A stretch of DNA of 64,000 nucleotides from Sapria himalayana. Its lineage: Eukaryota > Streptophyta > Magnoliopsida > Malpighiales > Rafflesiaceae. This document shows, piece by piece, positions 1 to 14,961 of the stretch (positions within the stretch are counted from its first letter, which is position 1; the number at the start of each line of letters is the position of its first letter). The position numbers were made by a program, and so were the translations under genes. The notes beneath the pieces were generated by a model, which was given only the letters and a program-made list of their open reading frames with translations, did no database searches and had not been told where the DNA came from. The stretch covers positions 113,415-177,414 of the forward strand of contig JAREIK010017940.1 of the NCBI GenBank assembly GCA_029783825.1. The letters are read 5' to 3'.

Positions 1-695
1 AATAATCTATTTTTATAATTATACGAGGAGAATGTGTCTTTCAAGAATCACTCATCTATAGACCATGACATATGTACAATTAATATACAAAATTAAATAA
101 AATATTAAAACAAATAATATATAAAAAAAATTAAATCATTAAAGATTAGTGATGAAAATTATTTCTAGCCCAAATAGCGATAGAAATTCCTTAGCTAAAT
201 GGATATATATTGTGAAAAAAAAATTTAAGGAATAATCACTTGCAATAAACTATAAAATAGAAAAAAACATTTCAGATAATAATTTAGCGATGAATTTTTT
301 CTCGATCTAATTAGCTAGAGAAATTCTATCGCTAAATCCATCACTATATCCGTCACTAAATCCATCGCTAAATTCTACACTTTTATTTGCAAGAAAATAA
401 TGAAAATACATTAGCGGTGTAAATTTTTTAACCAACTATTTCCGTTGCTAATCCATCACTAAATACATTGCTAAATTCTCCACTTTTCTTTGCGTAGAAT
501 TCTTCAAAAATATTAGCAATAGAATATTTTCAATCGAATATTTCCATCTCTATTCCATCACTAATCTATCATAAAATTTTATTTTAATCTAAAATCAAAA
601 ATCCCTTATTATTCCCTAGCTGATGCCTTGCAAATTAGCTAGGGATATTATATCAAGCTAAATTTCCCTAGATAAATCAATATTTTCTTGTAGTG
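1..695 (-). mobile_element. CACTA transposon terminal region (interior to the left, end at 695)
   Basis: The block ends in TTTTCTTGTAGTG at 683-695. This is the exact reverse complement of the CACTACAAGAAAA terminus at 5739-5751 and is typical of plant CACTA (En/Spm) elements. Going inward (leftward) there are subterminal copies of motifs such as TTAGCGATGGATTT and CTAGCTAA on both strands, mostly between 140 and 660, which in this superfamily bind the element's own proteins. Read on the minus strand, it aligns with the 5739 end well beyond the terminus (for example the shared ATTAAAATAAAATTTT about 100 bp in), so the two are the same kind of end. The body of the element lies outside the window. 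No coding sequence is visible here. The 3 bases after the end are TTA. Confidence 0.88.
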
Positions 696-1332
696 TTATC
701 TATCTATCTATTAATCTGACTATTTCTCTATTAGTCTATCTTTCTATATCTCTATCTATCTATCTCTCTCTATGTGTATATCTATCTATTTGTCTGTCTG
801 TCTATTTATCTATTTATTTATCAGTCAATTTTTATATATATCTATCAATCTATCTATATGCATATTTTTCTATCTATCTACATTTTTATCAGCATATGGG
901 TGTATTTGTTTATCGGTCTATCTTTCTATATCTTTTTATGTAGGTGTGTATATGGCTATCTATTTATCTCTCTATCTCTCTTTTTTTATATGTCTATTTA
1001 TTTACCTTTTTATCTATCTATCAATCTATCTATATATCTGATGACTGATTGTCTATCTATATGTCTATCTGACAATCTTTATATCCATCCATCTATTTGT
1101 CTGTCTATTTGTTCTCTATCTATCTATCTATATATCTATGCATCTTTTTATCTATATATATTTCTATATTTCTATCTAATTGTCTAACTATCTAATTATC
1201 TAACAATATATCTAACTATTTATCAACTATCAAATTATTAATTAAACTATTAGTCTATTTGAATATATGTCTATCTCTTTATCTATTTATATGTTTGTCT
1301 CTATCTATCTATCTATATGTCTATCTATATAT

Positions 1333-1364
<32 letters not shown>

Positions 1365-4300
1365 TTGTCTATTTGTCTATTTGTCTATATGTCTAGTAGT
1401 GTTTTTGTCTATCTATCTATCAATCAATGTGCCTAGGTATCTAAATGTTTATGAGTTTATCATTTATCTATATATCAATTTATCTATATATCTATGTATC
1501 TGTCTATTTGTCTGTCTATCTATCTGTCTGTCTAATCATCTATCAATCTTCCTATCTATATATCAGTCTATCTAGTTTATCTATTTGTCTATCTATCAAT
1601 CTATCTGTCTTTATACATATCTTCCTATCTTTCTATTTGTCTACCTATCTTTCAATCTATCTATTTGTCTATCTATCTATTTGTCGATCTGTGTATTTAT
1701 ATATATATATATATATATATCTTTCTATCTTTCTCTCTATCTACCAATATACCTATCTAATTATATCTATCTGTCTATCTATCTTTTGCATATCTATTTA
1801 TCTATCTATCTATTTGTTTATCTATTTATCTATATGTATATCTATATATCAGTCTATCTGGCTATGTGTCAATGTGTCTATCTATCTTTCTAACTCTTTT
1901 TTTGTCTATATATCTATCATTCTATCTATCTATCATTTAGTCTATCTGTCTATCATTCTATCTATCTATCTACCTATCTATCTATCTACCTATATATCTA
2001 TTAATAAATTAATCTGTCTATCTTTTTATCTATCTATATATCCGTCTATCTTTCTATCTATCTATCTATCTATCTATATATCTGTCAATGTGTCTATCTA
2101 TCTATCTATCTATTAATATATCTATATATATATCTATCTATCTGTCGATCTATCAATTTTACTATTTATCAATCTATCTATTTATCTATCTAACTATCTA
2201 TCTATCTTTTTATCTATCTATCTATTTGTTTATCATCTATATGTTTATCAATCTATATGTCTATCTATCAATAAATGTTCTGGCTAACTATTAATCTATC
2301 TATATCTATATCTATATATCTATACATTTATTTATCTCTAATATTTGTCTTTCTATCTATTTTTCTATCAGTATATCTTTTTATATCTATATATGTCTAT
2401 TTGTTTATCTTTCTAAGTGTATATCAATCTATCTATCTATCTATCTGTCTATTTGTTAAATAGTCAATCTATCTATAGCCTATCTATATATCTATTTAAC
2501 TTTCTCTCCATCTATCTATTATTTATCTATCTGTGTATCTATCTATAAGTATATCTTTATATGTATCTATTTGTCTATTTATCCATCTATTTATCATTTT
2601 ATCTATCTATAAATCTATGTATCTATTGTTCTATTTATTGTGTATCTATCTATCAGTTTATGTGTATATTTAGCTATCTATCTATAAGTCTAGAAGTTTA
2701 TCTATCTATATGTCTATTTTTCTATCCATCCATCTATCTATATGTCTGTCTATCTATCTATCTATCTCTCTATCCATCTATCTATCTATATGTCTATCTT
2801 TCTATCTATTTATCTATCTATATGTCTATATATCTAACTATTTATATATCTATCTATATATCTATCTATCTATCTATCTATTTGTCTATCTATCTATTTA
2901 TTTATCCATTTGTTTATCTTTTTTTTATATCTATCAATCTATCTATTTGTCTATCTGTCTATCTATTTGTCTAACTATCTATTTTTCAATCTATTTATCT
3001 ATCTATATGACTATTTTTTATCTTTTTATCTATCTATATGTCTATTTCTCTAACTTTCTAACTATCTATCTATCTAACAATCTATATGTCTATCTATCTA
3101 TATCTCTATTTATCTATGTATCTATATGTCTATCTTTCTAAATCTCTATCTTTTTATATGTCTATTTGTATAAATGTCTATCTGTTTATTGTCTAATTAT
3201 TTAAATATCAATTTTTATATTTATCTAATTGTATATCTATCTAATATCTATATGTCTAAATGCTTATCTATCTAAATGGTCTATGTGTCTATCTATATAT
3301 TTTTCAATTTATCAATCTATTCTTCTATCTATGTATATTTCTGTATATCTATCTAATTAAATAAATTTCTAACTATCTATTTATCAAGCATTGTATCTAT
3401 ATAACTATTCAACAATATTTCTATCTAATAGTTGATCTGTCAAATAACCTATCAGTCTTTCTATCTTCGATCTATGTATCAATCTATTAGTCAATCTATC
3501 TATGTTTTTATTAGTCTATCTATCTATCTGTCTGTCTATCTATCTATATATTTATCTCTCTGTTTATCTATCTTTATGACTATCTATTTATCTATTTAGA
3601 TGTCTGTTTATCTATCTTTCTATATATTTAACTTTCAATCTTACTATATTTGTATCTATCTATCTATCTATATATCTATATATCTATATATCTATCTATT
3701 TGTATATCTCTCTATTTGTATGTCTAGCAATCCATCCATTTATCTATCTATATGTCTATCTATCTATCTATTTATTATTCTGTCTATCTATTTACCTATC
3801 TATCTATTTATCTATTTATAAATCTATCTTTCGATCTATCTATCTATTTTTCTACCTCCCTATTTGTCTAAATATCTATATTTCTAACTATATATTTTTC
3901 TATCTAACTATCTATCTATCTATTTATTTATATATCTATCTATCTAACAATATATTTATCTAGTTCTATAACTATCTATCTATTAGGATTTTGTCTATCT
4001 ATCTATCTTTCAGGCTTTTTGTCTATCTATCTATTGTCAAGCTATCAAACTATCTATTTGTCGATATCTTTATTTGCCTCTCTATCTATCTATCTATATA
4101 TTTGTCTATCTATCTATTTTTCAATCTGGTTATCTGTCTAACGTTTTATTTTTTTATATTTTATCTATTTATATGTTTTTTTGTCAAACTTTCTAACTAT
4201 CTATCTAACTATTTATCTATCTATCTCTTTATTTGTCTATATGTATATAAATCTATAACTCTATAAGTATATCTGTCTCTCTGTCTATCTGTCTATCTGT

Positions 4301-5602
4301 CTATTTGTCTATTTTTCTAATAGTCTATTTGTTTATCAATCTAAGTGGCTACCTATCTAAATGTCCATCTATCTAAATGTATATCTCACTATTTGTATAT
4401 CTATCTATCTATCTATCTATCTATTAGTGTATCACTCTATTATATATGTCTATTTGTCTAATTAACTAACTTTATAGCTATCTATCTGTTAATCTTTTTT
4501 TGTGTAGAACAATCTAACTATATTTCTTTATATAAGTATATTAGTATATTTACCTCTTTGTCTTTCTATATATCTATCTATCTATTTATCTATCTATCTG
4601 TTTATCTATCTATCTGTTTATTGATCTATCTATATGTCTATCTGTGTATATGTTTATCCATCTATCTACCTATCTTTCTATCTATCTATCAATTTGTCTA
4701 TCTATCTATACGTCTATCTACCTCTTTATCTATCTATATTTATATATGTTTACCAATCTATCTCTCTATTAATATATCTATCTATTTATTTTATATCTAT
4801 CTATCTTTTATGTTTCTATATTTCTCTCTTTCTATCTATATATATGTCTATCAATTTATTTGTCTATCTATAACAGTCTATCTATATATCTATCTATATA
4901 TTTATCTATCTATCTATTTGTATATCTTTCTATCTATCTATCTGTATATTTGTCTATCTATCAATCTATCTCTCTATATGTACAACTGTCTATGTGTCTA
5001 TGCATTTATCTATCTATGTGTATGTGAGTCTATGTGTCTGGTTCTTAATATCTATCTATCTGTTTGTCTATCTATTTATCTATCTTTTAATCAATCAATC
5101 TATATATCTATCTTTTGGTGTATCAAACTATTTGATATCTTTTTATAAGAATATGTGTCTATTTGGATGTCTATCTATTTGCCTATTTGTTTATCTATAA
5201 ATCTATATATTAGTTTATTTATATATTTATATATCTATAAGTCTAAATATCTATATTTCTATCTATTTGCCTATCTGTCTATCTGTCTTTTGGTTTATCC
5301 ATCCATCTATCTGTCTATATATCTATCTATCTATCTATATCTCTATCTATCTATATCTCTACCTATCTATATGTTTATTTTTCAATCTAACTATCTATCT
5401 ATTTGTCTATTTATAAAGATATCCATCTATCTATTTATTTATATATCTATTATCTATCTATTAGTTTATCTATATATTTATAAATCTATATATCTATATA
5501 TCTAACTCTCTTTAAATCTATTTATTTATCTATCTCTCTATTTATCTATCTATCTGACTATCTAACTATCTATCTATATATTTATCTATATATTTGTCTA
5601 TA

Positions 5603-5650
<48 letters not shown>

Positions 5651-5738
5651 CTCTCTCTCACTCTCACTATCACTATTTATCTATATGATTATATATTTAT
5701 CTATCAATCTATTTATCTATTTTCTATCTATCTATTTA
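696..5738 (+). repeat. Degenerate TCTA (TATC) tetranucleotide array, left block
   Basis: About 5 kb is almost entirely TCTA/TATC units with scattered variants (TGTC, TTTC, TAAC, TTTA). The + strand is pyrimidine-rich throughout. The block is bounded by two CACTA termini that both point at it, each separated from it by TTA (696-698 and 5736-5738). Long open frames here encode only Leu/Ser/Ile/Tyr runs because a 12-bp period of TCTA reads as that cycle; they are not genes. The polarity is opposite to the array right of 6205. Confidence 0.97.
5605..5646. repeat. (AT)21 microsatellite
   Basis: A pure AT dinucleotide run inside the TCTA array, followed by a short CTCTCT stretch and then a return to TCTA units. 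It lies about 90 bp from the CACTA terminus at 5739. Confidence 0.98.
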
Positions 5739-6203
5739 CACTACAAGAAAAATGTTGATTTAGCTAGGGAATTTTAGCTAGTGATTAATCCATAGCTAAA
5801 TTGCGAAGGATTAGCTAGGAAATAGTTAGGGAATAGCAAGTGATTTTTGTTTTTTTCATTAAAATAAAATTTTGCAATGGATTAGCGGCAGATTAGCTAT
5901 GGAATAATTTCATAAATTCCACCTCAGAAAAAAAGTGGGGAATTTAGCAATGGATTAGCTACGGATTAGCAACGTATTAGCTACGGATTAGTGATGGAAT
6001 ATTTAATAAATTTCACTCAAGAAATGTGGGAAATTTAGCGATGTATTTAGCGATGAAATTACTCTAGTCATAAAATCTATAATTTAGCGACAGATTTAGA
6101 GACGGAATTTCCCTAGCTAATAAAATCTAAAAATTAGCTAGGGATTCAGCGACGGAATTTCTTTAGCTATTAAATCCAAAATTTAGCGAATGATTTAGCA
6201 ACA
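5739..6203 (+). mobile_element. CACTA transposon terminal region (end at 5739, interior to the right)
   Basis: It starts CACTACAAGAAAA and continues into repeated subterminal motifs (TTAGCTAGGGA, TTAGCGATG, GATTAGCTACGG) for about 460 bp. The preceding 3 bases are TTA. The block stops abruptly at about 6203, where TAGA repeats begin, with no second terminus there. Either it was truncated by array growth, or the array to its right is internal to the same element. The minus-strand TNP2 transposase at 24761-27414 has the orientation expected if 5739 is the 3' end of that element; this link is inference. Confidence 0.88.
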
Positions 6204-6204
6204 A

Positions 6205-8453
6205 GATAGAGAGATGCATTAATAGATAGATAGATAGATAGACATAAAGATATACAGATGATTTGATTGGTAGATAGATAGATAGATAGAATAAAAGATG
6301 AAATGATATATAGATAGATAGATAGATAGACAGATAGAAAGATAGATAGAAATATAGATATATTGATAGATAGATAGATAGATTGATTGATTGATAGATT
6401 TATAGATAGATTGATATATACATAGAAAGAATGATTGATTGATTGATTGGAAGATAGGCATATGATAGACAACTAAAAAAATATGTAGATAGAAAGATTG
6501 TTAGAAAAATAGTTAGATAGATAGATAGATATACAGATAGATAGCAGATAGATAGATAGATAGATAGATGACTTAGATTAGATTGATTGATTGATTGTTT
6601 GACAGATAGATACATAATAAATAGAAACTTAGATACATAGATTATTAGAAAAATAATAGATAGTTTGATAGATAGATAGATAGATAGAAAGACAAATAGA
6701 TACATAGATATATGGATAGATAGATAGATAGATAGATAAATAGTTACACATATAAATAAACATATAGACATATAGATAGTTAGATAGACTTGTGAAAAAT
6801 CCCTATACATTTTGATAAATAGATTAATATACAAATCGATAGGTAGATTGATAATTTAATAATATATAGATTGATAGAAAATTTATAGACATATACATAG
6901 AACATAGATATATAGATAGTTAGATAGATATAGATAGATAGCTAGATTAACTGAAAGATAGAAAGATAGAAAGATAAGATAGATTGATAGATATCTAGAT
7001 AGACAGACATATACAGAGATTGATATATAGATAGTCTAAAAGATAGATAGATAAATAGATATATAGTTAGACAGATTGATAGGCAAATTGATAGAAAGAT
7101 ATAAAGCTAGATATATAGATATATAGAGAGATAGAGAGATAGATAGACAAATAGATAGAGAGATAAACTGAAATAAAGATAGATAGAAATATAGATTCAT
7201 AGATATATAGATAATAGATAGATAGATATATAGATAGATATATAGATAGATAAATAGATAAATAAACACATCGATAGGTTGATAGGTTGAAAGATAAATA
7301 GATAATAGACAAGTTGATTGTCTTATAGATAGATATAATAATAAATTGACAGATAGATAGACATATAGATATACATATTATTAGATAGATAGATATATAG
7401 ATAGATAGATAGATAGATAGTAAGATAGATAGACAAATTGATAGACATATAGAAATATAGTTTACATTGAAAGATATATTGACAGATAGAAAGATAGAAA
7501 TATAGACAGATAGATTGATTGATAAATTTATATATAGATAATTAGATAGATAAATAGATATATAGATAGGTAGATAGAAAAATAGATAGATAGACAGATA
7601 GATAGATTAAATAAAATAACTAATAGGCAGACAAATAGGTAGATAGTTAGGCAAATAGATTCTCTAATAGATAGACAGACAAACAAACAACAAACAACAA
7701 ATAGATAGGCATATAGATAGACAACCTATACATAGATAGATAAATTGATAGTTTGATAGATAGATAGATTTATAGATAGATTAATAGATTGATAGATAGA
7801 AATGATTGACAAATAGATAATTGATTGATTGAATGATATATATATATACAGATTGATTGACAGACAGACAGATAGATAGATAGATAAAAACAAAAATACA
7901 TTTAGAGATATATAGATAAATATATAAATAGGCAGATAAATAGATAGTCAAATAAATAAAAAACAGATATATAGAAAGATAGACAGATAGATATACAGAT
8001 AGATATACATATTATTTGATAGATAGATGATAGATAGAAACATAGATAGATCGACATTTAGATAGATAGATTGATTGATTGATTGACAAATTGATAGATT
8101 GACAGATAGATAGATAGATGAATAGATAGATAGATAGATAGATAGATTAAGATAGACATATAGATAGACATACAGACAGATAGATAGATAGATAACTAGA
8201 TAGAAAGCTAGATAGACAGATAGGTAGATAGATAGATAAAAAAATAGATAAATAACTAGATAGATAGATATATAGTTCGACAAATAGATAGATATAGAGA
8301 TTGATTGATTGATTGAAAGATTGATAGATAAATTTATAGAAATATTGATGGATAGATTTATAAATAGATTAATAGACAAATTGATAGATAAATAGATAGT
8401 ATGATTGATTGAAAGATATATAGATAGAAACAAAGATAGACATATAGATAGAT

Positions 8454-8487
<34 letters not shown>

Positions 8488-9369
8488 ATTGATTGATAGA
8501 TAACTAGATTTATTATTAGACATATAAATAAATAGATAGATAGAAAAAAAGATAGATGATGATATATAAATAGATAAAAAGTTAGATAGACATACATATA
8601 GACAAATATATAAATTGATAGTTAGACAAATATATAGATAGATAGATTGACATATAGATTGATAGATAGACTAAAATATAGAAAGAAAGATTGACTAATA
8701 GATAATAGATAGATAGATATATTGATAGATATACAAATAGATAGAAAGATAGTTAGACAGATAGATAGATACCGAGATAGATAGATAGATAGATAGACTA
8801 ATAATTTGAGAGATAGTTAAAATTATTCATTATAGATTGATAAATAGAAAGATAGATAAATAAATAGATAGATAGATAATCGAGTAGATAGATAATCAGG
8901 TAGATAGAAAGTCAGGCAGATAGATAGCCAGGCAAATAGACTTTCAAGTAGACTAATAGATAAATAGCCAGGCAAATAGAGTTTCAAGTAGACTAATAGA
9001 TAAATAGCCATACAGATAGATAAATAGATAGATAAATGGACTAATAGATACACATATATATCGACAAACAAACAGATAGATAGATAAATAGATAGATAGA
9101 CAGATAAACAGAGAAATAACGAAATTGTCCAACAAATAGATAATAACATAGAAAAATAGTCAATGAGACAGACAGATAGATTGCTAGACCAATAGATAAA
9201 AAGATCTATACATAGATAGACAAATAGATTGATTGATAAATAGACATATAGTCATATAGATACATTAAAAGATCGATAGATACTATGATAGACAGATAGA
9301 TAGATATATTGAATTATCGATTTATAAATAGATAGATAGACATATAGATAGATAGATAGATAAATAGAC

Positions 9370-9401
<32 letters not shown>

Positions 9402-12400
9402 GATAAATATACAGATATTTAGATAGATATATAGATTGACAGATAGATAGACAGATAGATAGATTGAAAGATACATAGATTGATAAATAAATTGATTTAT
9501 AGATTGATATATAGATTGATAGTAAGATTGGTAGATAGATTGATAGATATATAGATAAATAGATTAATATATATTTATATAAATAAATAGATAGCCAGAT
9601 TAATAGATAAATAGATAGATAGATAGATAAATAGACATTTTGATAGATTATTAGACATATAGATAGCCAAATAGATAGGGAGATAGATGCTAGATAGAAA
9701 GAAAAATAGATATAGACTTAGATAGATAGAAACAATGGCGGAGAGAAAGAGAGAAAGATAGATTGAAAGAAAAAGATAAATAAATAGATAGATAGTTAAA
9801 TAGGTTGATAGATAGATTGACAAATAGATAGATAGCTAAGTAGATTGATATATAGTTAAGAAAGAATAAAAAGATCAATAGATAGATGTATAGATAGAAA
9901 TATTGATTGATTGATTGAAAGACATGTAGATATATATATTGATATACAATAGATAGATAATTAGTTAAATACGTATATAGACACATATATTGACATATTT
10001 ATAAACAGATTCATAGATAGATAGATAGATAGGTTGATAGACAGGTTGATAGACAAATAGAAAGACAATATATAAAAAGAATGATTTGCAAATAGAAAAG
10101 TTGATAAATAAATAGATTGATTGATAGAAAGATAGAAAGAAAGATATAAAGATAGATAGTCAAATAGATATATAGATAGATAGATAGATATATAGATAGA
10201 TAGATAGATTATTATATAGATTGATAGATTGATAAAAAGAAATAAAGATAGACAAATAGATAAATAGACAAATAGATAAATGACAAATAAATAGATAGTT
10301 AGACTGATAGATAGTTATATAGATAGTCAGAGAGATTGACAGATTTATTGATAGGTAAATAAGTAAATAGATAGATAGATATATATATAGATAGACAGAA
10401 AGATAGACAGAAAGATAAACAGATAGATAGATAGATATATATATAGATAGAAAGATTGATAGACACTTAGATAGACAGATTGATTGATTGATTGAAAGAT
10501 AGATTGAGAGACAGATTGATAGAAAGATTTATAGATAGATTCATAGATATCTTGATAGACTAATTGATAGACAAATTTATATATAAAGTGATAGATTAAT
10601 TGATAGATATATAGATAGATAGATAGATTAATCATTAGAAAGATAAATAAATAAGTAGATAGATAAATAGACAGACAGGCAGACAGACAGACAGACAGAT
10701 AGATAGATAAATAGATAGATAGATAGATAGATAGACAAATAGATAGGCAGATAGATAATGGCATGGCCCGATAGTCACATAGACCAAATAGTAGGCATAC
10801 AAACTTTCACGTATAGAAAGAATTAGGTCGATAGATAGACTGATAGTAGATAGATAGACAGGTTGATAGGCATATAAATAGATATATATAGAAAGATAGA
10901 TAGACAAAGCGATAGATAGATAGAAAAATTGATTTTATAGTTTGATAGAAAGATTGTTCAACTTATTGATATACAGATTGATATATAGATTAATACATAT
11001 ATAATTATACAGATTGATAGATAGATAGATATAAAGGTAGATAGATAGATAGAATTTTATATATATAGTTAGAAAGTTATATAGATGATAGATAGATATA
11101 GAGATAAATAGATGTCAAGTTATTAGAAAGAAAGAGAGATATATAGATAGATATAGAAAAAGATATACATATTGATAGATAGTAGATAGTTAGATAGATA
11201 AATAGATAGATAAATATATAGATAGATAGATAGACAGATAGAAAGATAGATATATAATAAAATAGATTGAAAAATAGATAGATATTTAGATAGATAGATA
11301 TATTATTAGATAGATAGATAAATAAATTGACAAATATGTAGACAGAAAGAAAGCCAGATAGATTGATCATTTAGTAGTTAGATAGATATGCAGATAATTA
11401 GATAGACAAAGAGGTAAATAGTCTTGCATATAGATAGTATGTAGACAAAAAGTCAGGTAGACAAACTATTAAGTAGATAGATAGACAGCCAGAAAAATAG
11501 ATAGAAAGATAGGCAAACAAATAAATAGATAACTAGTCAGATAGAGAAATATATATTTTGACAAATACATTGCTAGATATAAAGATAGATAGATTGATAG
11601 ACACATTGTTTGAATAATTGATACACTGATTGATAGAAAGATAGAATAAACAAATAAAAATATAGATAGATAGATAGATAGACATAGAGATGGCCAGTTA
11701 GATAAACAGATAGATATACAAATAGATAAAAAATTAGATAGATAGTAAGATAGATATATAGTTAGATATACAATACATAGATAGATAGATAGATAGATAT
11801 ACAAATTGATAGACAAACATAAATACTAGATAGACACATAGACTGATAGATAGATAGACAATTAGGTAGACATAAAGATTAATAGATAGATTGACAAAGA
11901 GATAGAATTATTGATAGATAGATATATAGACATAAACATATAGATTGATAGTTAGATTGATAGACATATTGATAAACATATATCTAAGTCGATTGATAGA
12001 CATATTAATATACAAATTAATAGTAGATAGATAGACAGATTGATAGACAAATAAATAAACAAATAGATAAACAAATTGATAGACATATAGATAGATAGAT
12101 AGATAATTAGATATATATATATATATATTGAATAATAGATAGGTAGATAGATAGATAGATAGATAGATAGAGAGATACATAGATAGATAGATATATAGAT
12201 AGATACATATATACAAATACTGATATATAGATAGATAGATAAACAAATAGAGAGAGATTGATTGTTTGATAGATAGATAAATATATTTATAGAATGATTG
12301 ATTGAGAGATTGAAAGACATGCTGATTAATAAATTGATAGAAAAACAAATAGATAGATATATAGAAAGAAAGATTGATAGGTATATAGACAGAACATAAA

Positions 12401-13210
12401 TAGATAATAGATAATAAGATAGATAGACAGATAATTAAATAGATAGATAAATATATAGATAGATAGTTAGTAGGAAACATAAATAGATAGATAGATATAA
12501 TGATAAAAAGATTGACACAAAGAATAATAGATAAATTGATAATCAATGTTATAGATAGATTGATAAATAGATTTATAGACTGATAGATAAACATATTAAT
12601 AGATAGTTAGATAGATAGAGAGAATGATATAATAATATATATATATATATAGACCAACAGATAGATAGATAGATACATAGATAGTTAGATAGTTAGATTG
12701 ACAAATAGATAGACAAATTATTAAACAAACAAATAGATAGAAAGATAGATACATAGATAAACACATAGATAGATTGATATATAGACAAATAAATTGACAG
12801 AGAGATAGAAAGAAAGAAAGCCAGAAAGACAAACAAAGAGTCATGTTGGCAGATAGTTAAGTAAACACAAAGTGAGATACACTATTATATAGACAAATAA
12901 ATAGACAGATAGATTGATAGATTGATTGATAGATAATTACACATAAAAATATATAGATCGATAGATAGATAATTAAATAGATATCTAGATAGACATTTAG
13001 ATAGATAGATAGATAAAATGATATAAAGATAGATAGACAGATAAATTGAAAGATAGATTGATAGATAGATTTTTAGACCGATTGAAAGATAGATTGATAG
13101 ATAAATTTATAGAAAGATTGATTGATTGATTGATAAATAGATAGATAGATAGACTTATAGATAATTGGATAGATAGACAGAAAAATATATAGATAGATAG
13201 ATAGAGAGAG

Positions 13211-13241
<31 letters not shown>

Positions 13242-14404
13242 CAGATAGGTAGGTAGATAGATTCATAAATATATATATGCATATAGATAGATAGATAGAT
13301 TGTTAGATAGATAGATAGATTAATAGACATATAGATAGATAGATAGATAGATATAAAGATAGACAAATATATAAAAGGATAGAAAAATAGATAGATAGAT
13401 AGATAGATAGATAGACAAATATATAGTTATACAGATAGGTAGATAGATAGATTGCTTGATATACAAATAGATAGATAGATAGATTGTTTAATATATATAG
13501 ATAAACTAATAGACAGACATACAGATAGATAGACAGATAGGTAAGCAAATAATTATATAAATAGATAGATAGAAAGATATATACATAGATAGATAGACAA
13601 TTAATTGACAAATAGATAGATAGATAGACAAATAGATAGATAATTGATAGCTATATAGAAATATAGATAAATAGATAGAAAGATAGATTGATAGACAAAT
13701 TGATAGATATATATAAAGATTGATAATACATTTTATAGATAGATTGATAGAAATATAGATAGACACATTAAGATAGTTATATAGATAGTTAGATAGACAA
13801 ATTGATAGATAGATAGATAGACAAATAATTAGTTAGATACATAAAGATATAGATAGATGGATAGATGGATAGATAGATAGACAAATAAATAGACAATTAG
13901 CTAGACAGATAGAATGACATATTTTTAGATAGAAAGATTAATAAATAGATTGACACATATATAGAAAATAGATAGACAAATTGATGTACATATAGATTGA
14001 TAGTTTTACAAATAATTAGACACATAGATATACGAATTGATATATTAATATATAGATAGATAGACATATTAATAGATCGATAGATAGATAGATAGATAGA
14101 CAGATGATTGATTGATATTCATAGTGATAGATAGATATATATATATAAATAAATAGACATAATGACAGACAGATTAATAGATAGAAAGATAGATAGATAA
14201 AAAGATTGATATATAGATAGATATATAAATAGATAGATTAATTAATAGATAGCTAGACATATAGATAGATAGATAGATTATTGGACAAGTAAATAGACAC
14301 AGATTGATAGATAGACATATAGATAGATAGAATGATACATAGATTTATAGATAGATTGATAGAAACATTGAAAGACAAATAGATAGATTGATAGATTTAT
14401 AGAA
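6205..14404 (-). repeat. Degenerate GATA (TAGA) tetranucleotide array, part 1
   Basis: Eight kilobases of TAGA/GATA units on the + strand, the reverse complement polarity of 696-5738. Variants include TTGA, TACA, CAGA, AAGA and ATGA. Interspersed (TA)n runs occur, for example near 8458-8484 and 9370-9395. A less regular patch at about 10757-10835 still shows GATA traces. Minus-strand open frames encode Leu/Ser/Ile/Tyr runs from the repeat and are not genes. Confidence 0.97.
8921..9010. repeat. 40-bp direct duplication inside the GATA array
   Basis: A 40-bp block containing AGCCAGGCAAATAGA and TTTCAAGTAGACTAATAGA occurs at 8921-8960 and again at 8961-9000, with the start of a third copy at 9001. 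The period of 40 is a multiple of 4, so the tetranucleotide phase is kept. This shows local tandem expansion by segments longer than the 4-bp unit. Confidence 0.9.
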
Positions 14405-14409
14405 AAATA
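14405..14409. other. Target site duplication, left copy (AAATA)
   Basis: AAATA immediately precedes the solo LTR and is repeated exactly at 14866-14870. Five bp is the usual duplication length for LTR retrotransposons. Confidence 0.85.
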
Positions 14410-14865
14410 TGCTGTACATGTAATTGTTTTAACTTAATAATCTATTTTTAATATTTTCATGTAAGTGCAAGAAATAAAATATTAAAAGCCCGGGGATGCA
14501 GTAGTAGTAGCACAATAACGGAGGTCCCGCTTGAACTGTTTATCTTTTCGGGCGGCTATTTTTTGACCCGGTTGAACTGTTTATCTTCGTTCTCCTCTCT
14601 ATCTGCGCGATTTCACGACTGCCGAATGTTGTATACTGTAAGACATACTATTCTTGGTTTTTAATCTATAACGCATAAGCGTTTTCTGGTGGAGGTAGCT
14701 AGTCGTACTGAGCGACTAGCGAACCACGTTATTTGCTGTGTTGATTTCTCATTTTAATTCTGTCATGGATGCTTGTGGATTGAGAATATATATTGCTTGT
14801 TTCTGTGTTATTTCTGTGTTTTCTGTTCTTAATCTCACTACCCGTGGAAGTGCGATTGCCCAACA
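14410..14865. mobile_element. Solo LTR of a Copia-like retrotransposon
   Basis: A 456-bp non-repetitive island inside the GATA array begins TGCTG and ends CAACA, so it has the TG...CA ends of an LTR with nearly complementary 5-bp termini. It is flanked by identical AAATA duplications. It contains a direct repeat of TTGAACTGTTTATCTT (14531-14546 and 14572-14587) and an 8-bp stem GCTAGTCG/CGACTAGC with a 7-nt loop (14698-14720). No primer-binding site or internal coding region follows, so the internal part was probably lost by LTR-LTR recombination. Its GC content is far higher than that of the surrounding array. The Copia assignment rests on LTR length and end sequence; transcription direction is not determined. 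Confidence 0.85.
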
Positions 14866-14870
14866 AAATA
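14866..14870. other. Target site duplication, right copy (AAATA)
   Basis: An exact match to 14405-14409. GATA units resume directly after it, so the LTR landed in an array that already existed. Confidence 0.85.
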
Positions 14871-14921
14871 GATATAGATATTAATAGATAGTTAGATAAA
14901 CAAAAATACAAATAGACAGAC

Positions 14922-14961
<40 letters not shown>

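Noticed and set aside
772..5505. Many + strand open frames of 60-223 codons rich in Leu, Ser, Ile and Tyr
   Set aside because: They are translations of the TCTA array in several frames at once; the tetranucleotide lacks stop codons when read in threes. They have no start context and no domain.
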